Shown here: positions 59,020 to 64,000 of the stretch, piece by piece | Position numbering within the stretch: position 1 is the stretch's first letter | Layout of the letters: every line of letters begins with the position of its first letter | Source of the DNA: Craterostigma plantagineum | Taxonomy: Eukaryota > Streptophyta > Magnoliopsida > Lamiales > Linderniaceae | DNA length: 64,000 bases | Direction: 5' to 3' | NCBI GenBank assembly: GCA_027422505.1 | Contig: JAPQWV010000122.1 | Coordinates: 1,240,001-1,304,000, forward strand | Translations under genes and position numbers: made by a program | Notes under the pieces: model-generated | Databases searched by the model: none | What the model was told of the DNA's origin: nothing | Seen by the model: the letters and a program-made list of their open reading frames with translations, nothing else

Positions 59020-60744
59020 TTATTCTTCAATGGCAGTGCTGATGATATCTTCAACAAGCTGTGATTTGGGCTCCAAGTCTATAAACTGATTAGATTTGCT
59101 GGCTAGGTGTGAGATGCTGACCCTACCCTGACGCTTTATGTAGTCTGCAACTGCTTTCATCTCCTCCATTGATATGTATATGTACTTTCCCCTATCATCC
59201 ATCACACCAGATAGCCTCCCTGAGAGAGAGATGATGGTGATTGATGATGAGGGCATGTAAGAGAGAGATATGATTGAAGAGGAGCATACGTACCCATTGA
59301 TTCTAGAGAGTTTATACGGTTGATACAATCCTGCGTTCGCAATTTGAATTCTGCAGCGATATCTTCCAAGGGAACGCATTTGTGCTTCTGCAAAATCGAG
59401 AGTAGGAAGAATTTCAAGAAGATGTGCATGACCGATAAAACAAAGGAGCAAAGCAGGGATATTTCAAATAGATAAGATACTATAACACAGCAGACAAAAG
59501 CCAATCCCATTGATACCTTAATGTATTCGACAAAATCAGCTAGCAACCCCTGGCTACCATCTTGAATTTCGGTCTCTGTTGTCCCTTCAGCGTCGACAGA
59601 GAATTCTCCTTTCCATTTTTCTAACTCTAAAGCAGCCGCTTCCTCCTCTTTGGCTTTTCGAGCTAAGGCTTCTTCTTCCTGAATGGGGTAACAGATTTGC
59701 ATAGAGAAACTTACAAATTTGTTGAACTAAAGAGGAAATGTTCAGGATTCCAATAAACTAACCAATTTCCTCTCACGAGCTTCGTGTTCCTCATCCTTCC
59801 TCCTCCTCATCTCATCGTAACGATCTTGCTTTGTTTTCCTTGTATCACGTGCAGCATCTTCAGCCTTGATCATCCGTAACATGACATTGAGTAAATTTAA
59901 AACACAATTGAAAGAAAAACGCAAGACCATTACTAGTAGAGGACATTACCAATTGGGGTCATGACTCATGTCAGTTGAAGATGGGTTCTATAATGTATTA
60001 ATTCTTCACTAAATAAATATGCAGTTACATGGACATCAGTAAAAAACGAAAAAAAAAAAGAAAAAATCAAACTCATTACCAGACGTCGTTCTTCCCTCTC
60101 CTGACGTTTTCTATCCTTTTTCTTTGAAGCTCTGGCAGCATAACCATCTCCCTCTGCATCATCATCGCTTCCATCTACTGTTTCTGTAAGTAAAATTTTG
60201 AGAACATGTGTTAAATTATACATGTTAACTACAAGTGTAGCTGATGAACGAAACTCAAGCTGTTTCACTTCTTTTCAATACAGAAATCTCCAAAAGAAAG
60301 CAAATTGGGCAACACTACTATACCGTAGTTTACATTAAATACAAACAAGCTATATGAATAATCATGCAACACAAAGCTAAATAAACCTTCGATGCTTGCG
60401 GCAGCAGTCGACGAACTGGCGCCAGCAGCTCCTCTTCTCCGCATTCTCCGTGCATTATTTGGCCTGATAACTCTCTCTCCTCGCACATCCTCGATCAACA
60501 GCAAAATTCAACCAATTTAAGGTAAACTAAGAATTTCAAAATTCCATATATCGCAAGGAAAATAAACATATGCATTCGACGAGGTAAACGAATCGAAAAA
60601 GAGTAAAATGAAAGCTCAACATACCTGAGGCTCCTCTTCGTGCTCGTGCGCGGCCGTAGAATCGACGCGACGTTTCCAGAAATACAGTTGAATCATCGAC
60701 AAAACTACAACCATCAGCAGTATGCCGACAAATAAATCCTCCAT
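59020..60744 (-). CDS. DDRGK1: DDRGK domain-containing protein 1 (UFBP1)
   Basis: ER-anchored partner of the UFM1 ligase UFL1 in UFMylation and ER-phagy. Seven exons, 60744-60625, 60489-60387, 60183-60080, 59864-59763, 59678-59517, 59387-59294 and 59219-59020, give 294 residues. One N-terminal span ([19 protein letters not shown]) anchors it, followed by a charged coiled region ([50 protein letters not shown]). The family block [16 protein letters not shown] leads into the C-terminal winged-helix/PCI-like region with [20 protein letters not shown] and [17 protein letters not shown]. All junctions close in phase. Length is typical of plant homologues. Confidence 0.94.
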
Positions 60745-61963
60745 GATGTCAGAATCCTTAGATTAACAACAACTCTAGCTAGTAAATCAGCTGAAGCAGA
60801 TAGTTTATCGCTGAATCGCAGAAGAATTCGAATAACCTATATATTAAGACCATACAGATCGAATCGAAGGGGTCTCAGAAATCGAATAAATTTTCCTATT
60901 CCTTTGAAGAGGTAGAAAAAAAATGAAATGACTTGTGGGTTAGGTTGCGAGGTTTAAACTGGGCTCACTCAGCCCACTTAATTGGTCCAACTATTCAAAA
61001 GTAACGGGTCGGGCCGGGCACAAATCTTCGCGGCTTTATCTTTGGAAAGAATTAAAAAGACGTAATCCTTAGTTGAGTAATTTTATGGTGCTCACATAAC
61101 CTTATGTGGACACTTGTTGATGTTTCATCGATTCGTGTCATTTCAACATCCCACATTGACATCTAAGATAATGTCGTCTTAATTAACACCTTATATGATC
61201 CATTAATTGACATTTCGGACGCGATATATTTCGTTGACACGAAAAATGTTATGTAAGGCGTACAATATGCCACATTAGCGTCCGAAATGTCAATTAATGG
61301 ATCATATAAGGTGTTAATTAAGATGATATTATCTTAGATGTCGATGTGGGATGTTCAATGACACGAATCGATGTCACATCAACAGGTGTCCACATAAGGT
61401 GCTCACATGAGGTGAGCACCATAAAATTCCTCATTCTTAGTATTAAAATTACTTTATTATAATTATCTGAAGAAGTAACACAAGCCCATTACACCCTACC
61501 CTAACCAAATACGCATACGTATGTTTAACTAAATGATAAATAAGCATACGTATGTTTAACTAAATGAACGTTACTTGTCATATTTTTAAATATTGATGGA
61601 TTATACCCAATTGGATAAATACAACCCCGGGCCTTCTAATAAGTTATTTATGTAACTAACATTTCACTATTAAAATTCATTAATAATATCATAAACAATG
61701 CAATTAATTTTATCAAAAAATAATTCATAAGTCAACCAATACTTTATTATTTCAAAGATCACCATATCAACAATCAACAAAGGATCACGAACACGAAACA
61801 AATCCAACTGCAATTATTATTCAACTCCATCCATTATTGATGATCCATAAATGACTTGCAAAGATATACTAAACCAAACCACACCTAGAGTAGGTAGCAA
61901 ATTTAACATACTAAACACACAGCACCATAGGCCAAAGCTCACATTAATTATGCATGCCAACGA
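60745..61963. other. DDRGK1 promoter, MITE and eIF1 3' flank
   Basis: 60745-61060 should hold the DDRGK1 leader and promoter. The MITE at 61074-61432 follows, then AT-rich DNA to the eIF1 stop with a short tandem repeat near 61500-61565 (GCATACGTATGTTTAACTAA twice). Confidence 0.5.
61074..61432. mobile_element. Mutator-like MITE, near-perfect hairpin
   Basis: Ends TGAGTAATTTTATGGTGCTC and, complemented from the right, GAGGAATTTTATGGTGCTCA. Long arms match closely (ATTAATTGACATTTCGGACG against CGTCCGAAATGTCAATTAAT). Flanking ATCCTTAGT (61065-61073) and ATTCTTAGT (61433-61441) agree at 8 of 9, a Mutator-length duplication. Shares GAG...TATGGTGC...CAC termini with 42320-42699. No coding potential. 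Confidence 0.85.
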
Positions 61964-62199
61964 TCAGAAACCATGTATTTTGATGTGCTCCTTCTTCACA
62001 ATCCCAGCCTGCTCCACAGACAAGAAGAAAGAGACTTTAATTTAATCATACAACGACAACAGTGAAGGAAGGTTAGAAATGACCTGAATGAGAAAGGTCG
62101 ATGCGTTCTTTCGCTGATCACCTTGGAGTTGAATCACCTACACCACAGAGTGAGTATTTCTTGTTTGAATATGACATGCAATTCTTTTTTCTACACAGA

Positions 62200-62275
<76 letters not shown>

Positions 62276-62631
62276 AGGAAAAAGTAAACCTGGCCCAACT
62301 CTGGGTCTTGAACAACAGTTCCATTGCAGCAGAATTCTTTCTTAAGGTCCTTTAAAATCTTGCTGTAGCTGAACTCTTTCTTCAGTCCCTGAACAGTGGT
62401 CAGGCTTTTTCGGCCATTGCGCTGTTGAATGCGAATGTGAACGTAGTCTTTCGACCCGGCTCCAGAGTTATCAGCATTTGCATCAGCAAAAGGATCTAAA
62501 AAAATCACCAGAAAAATTAGACTTGAACATATGTGATGTATAAAACTTCTCGTACCTGTTGTCATAAACAATTTTCAAAGTGGAAAATATTTACCGAACG
62601 TAGACGGGATTTGGACGTCAAGATCAGACAT
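61964..62631 (-). CDS. Translation initiation factor eIF1 (SUI1)
   Basis: Small ribosome-binding factor that controls start-codon selection in the 43S complex. Four exons, 62631-62595, 62495-62290, 62137-62084 and 62008-61964, give 113 residues, the exact length of plant SUI1 proteins. MSDLDVQIPSTFDPFADANA, VHIRIQQRNGRKSLTTVQGL, ILKDLKKEFCCNGTVVQDPE, IQLQGDQRKN and AGIVKKEHIKIHGF are canonical. The intron at 62138-62289 contains a compound (TA)n(GA)n microsatellite. The leader region from 62632 to about 63330 probably includes a 5'UTR intron. Confidence 0.96.
62202..62273. repeat. Compound (TA)n(GA)n microsatellite in eIF1 intron 2
   Basis: About 18 TA units (62202-62238) run directly into about 17 GA units (62239-62273). 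Confidence 0.92.
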
Positions 62632-63435
62632 GAAAAACTTGGTTGATTAAGCAAATGAAGTGAAGCGACTGCGGTATTCTTGAGCTGGCTTGTGAATGCT
62701 CAGACCTTATTGAAGAAAAAACAAAGATTCTATGAATCGGCAAAATACCATAGAAAGTGAAAGAACAATATATCAAAATAGAAGAAATCCGCTCATTAAT
62801 AAGAACTATATCCACAGATATCAGGCAGTGGCATGTATACCGTTCTCATGAAGTCTAATCAACGGGAAATTGGGAACAGTCTATTACATAAACAACCAAA
62901 GAGTACATCTTTGCAGCTGTTAGCTGAAGAGAAACACATGGATAGCCAATAAACAGGGATAAACACCAAATTTAAACAGGGGTAATACACCACCTATAAA
63001 AAAAAAAGCATAATTATCCGCACAAATAAGAAAAAAAAAAGAAAACAAAGCAAGAAACCAAACCACGTGATTGATCAAACTATGCATAAGAAAGAGCAAA
63101 CTCAAACAAAAAGAATAAAATCAGCTCAACCTATCAATCAGCCATACTACGATAATCCAATAAATTAGAGACGATCCGAGTAACCTAAGGAGGGAATTCG
63201 CTAAAATCAACCTTTACCTGATCCGAAAATAGGATTTAACAGAATTTCGGATAAGCCTGAGCAGATCAGAATGCCACAGTCCGTCGGTGAAGCAGAAGAA
63301 CGAGCACAATTTAATTACACTTCGCAAGCTTGAGAGACCAATTATAGACAAACATAAGATGCTCATTATTCATTAACGGGCCAGCAGACACACTATTGGG
63401 CTCCAGGCCCACGTCAACGAGCACTATAGAGTTGC

Positions 63436-63441
63436 CACGTG
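63436..63441. promoter_or_regulatory. G-box/ABRE core in the divergent promoter
   Basis: GCCACGTGCT contains CACGTG 131 bp before the ATG of the LEA-like gene. ABRE-type control of an LEA-like gene is plausible but inferred. Confidence 0.5.
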
Positions 63442-63571
63442 CTAAATCATACTTCGCACCAAGAGACGCGTGTACCACAATCTCGCACCTTCAATTCCAA
63501 CTTCCAAGATTATACAATAAGTAAGAGCTGAGCTATGTCTTAGAAGAAGGAAAAACACAAAAGAGACAAAT

Positions 63572-63946
63572 ATGGCAAATAGAACAACTCTGTTGACTCT
63601 CTACAGAACCTGGCAAGCATCATCCCCAAGAACCACCAAACTCCTCTGTGCTGTCTCGACTAAGGTACAATCCAATCACAAACTTTTTGACCAGCTTCTA
63701 ATACTGATTGATTAACGAAAAAAACAGAGAAGATACGCCAAAGTGGCGGCGAAGAAGGGCGGCGGCGGCGAAGAGAGAGCAACTTCAACGGCGGAGGAGC
63801 TTCAGAGAATTGCAGAGGAGAAAACGAGGAAGACTGCCGACAAGGCGCAGGACGCTGCAATAGAATCTGCTCATGGAGATGAAGACACGTCAGCTTCCAA
63901 GCCCGAGAAGAAGATGGCTAACCCTGGCACGCAAAGCGCAGGCTAA
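63572..63946 (+). CDS. Small LEA-like protein, probably mitochondrial
   Basis: Two exons, 63572-63664 and 63728-63946, give 103 residues. The N-terminus MANRTTLLTLYRTWQASSPR with Arg, Ser and Thr and no acidic residues looks like a mitochondrial presequence, ending near KRRYAKVAAKKGG. The mature part is hydrophilic and rich in Lys, Glu, Ala and Thr (AEELQRIAEEKTRKTADKAQ), as in LEA proteins of the At4g13230 type. Such proteins protect membranes or enzymes in desiccation. Divergent from eIF1. The exon junction is canonical and in phase. Family assignment is moderate. Confidence 0.72.
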
Positions 63947-64000
63947 AAAAGTAAAACGAAGGAGAAAGATTATGGTCTCTTGTCTGTCTTTTCTTGATTT

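Overview
This is a plant nuclear window. Its genes have GT-AG introns and encode plant-only families: a PIF-type bHLH, UGTs with PSPG boxes, a GDSL esterase, a XERICO-like RING protein, RBP45 and a plastid tryptophan synthase beta. The gene islands lie in AT-rich DNA full of MITEs and retrotransposon debris. UGT82A and UGT71 types, PIF4-like N-terminal sequence and single-copy housekeeping genes point to a dicot; an asterid such as Lamiales is my guess from protein feel only. Exon limits below were read by hand from splice signals, frame continuity and family alignment from memory; most close to the base and keep phase, but no transcript or database was available.

Layout. 0.4-3.2 kb: a relic of a ZIP transporter last exon, then a PP2A B' (B56) regulatory subunit (-). 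3.4-5.4 kb: three foldback repeats. 5.6-7.6 kb: ANTH-domain clathrin assembly protein (+), convergent with a seven-exon PIF4/5-like factor (-, 8.05-10.05 kb) that has a palindromic G-box about 540 bp upstream. 10.8-11.6 kb: a non-autonomous Mutator-like element. 11.9-13.8 kb: plastid aldo-keto reductase (-). 14.2-15.7 kb: UGT82A-like glucosyltransferase (-). 18.0-19.2 kb: ZIP metal transporter (+). 20.4-22.8 kb: a MULE keeping FAR1-like and OTU protease segments but lacking the transposase core. 22.8-24.0 kb: foldback repeats ending just upstream of a two-exon UGT71-like gene (24.1-26.2 kb, +). 27.0 and 29.2 kb: two small secreted-peptide genes. 31.5-32.9 kb: GDSL esterase/lipase (+).

33.5-43 kb is mainly retroelement territory: copia remnants, a complete 2,186-bp non-autonomous LTR element carrying only gag and protease with apparently identical LTRs and a perfect 5-bp TSD, the XERICO-like RING gene (39.0-39.4 kb, -), and a pol remnant joined to an LTR that contains a nested MITE. 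From 43.6 kb the window is gene-dense again: BAP31-like ER protein (-), secreted glycine-rich protein (-), RBP45-type RNA-binding protein (+), a small conserved plant protein (+), tryptophan synthase beta (+), AP-5 zeta (+, sixteen exons, with a GC-AG intron and a one-base frameshift near the end), DDRGK1/UFBP1 (-), eIF1 (-), and, divergent from eIF1, a small LEA-like gene (+) with a G-box in its promoter.

The genes form no cluster; neighbours act in unrelated housekeeping, signalling and specialised-metabolism roles. The most unusual material is in the repeats: (i) long hairpins built from a 21-bp monomer in three copies; (ii) two MULE subfamilies whose members can be matched by their termini and 8-10-bp target duplications; (iii) a MULE derivative with the OTU Cys and His motifs preserved; (iv) the gag-protease mini-retrotransposon.
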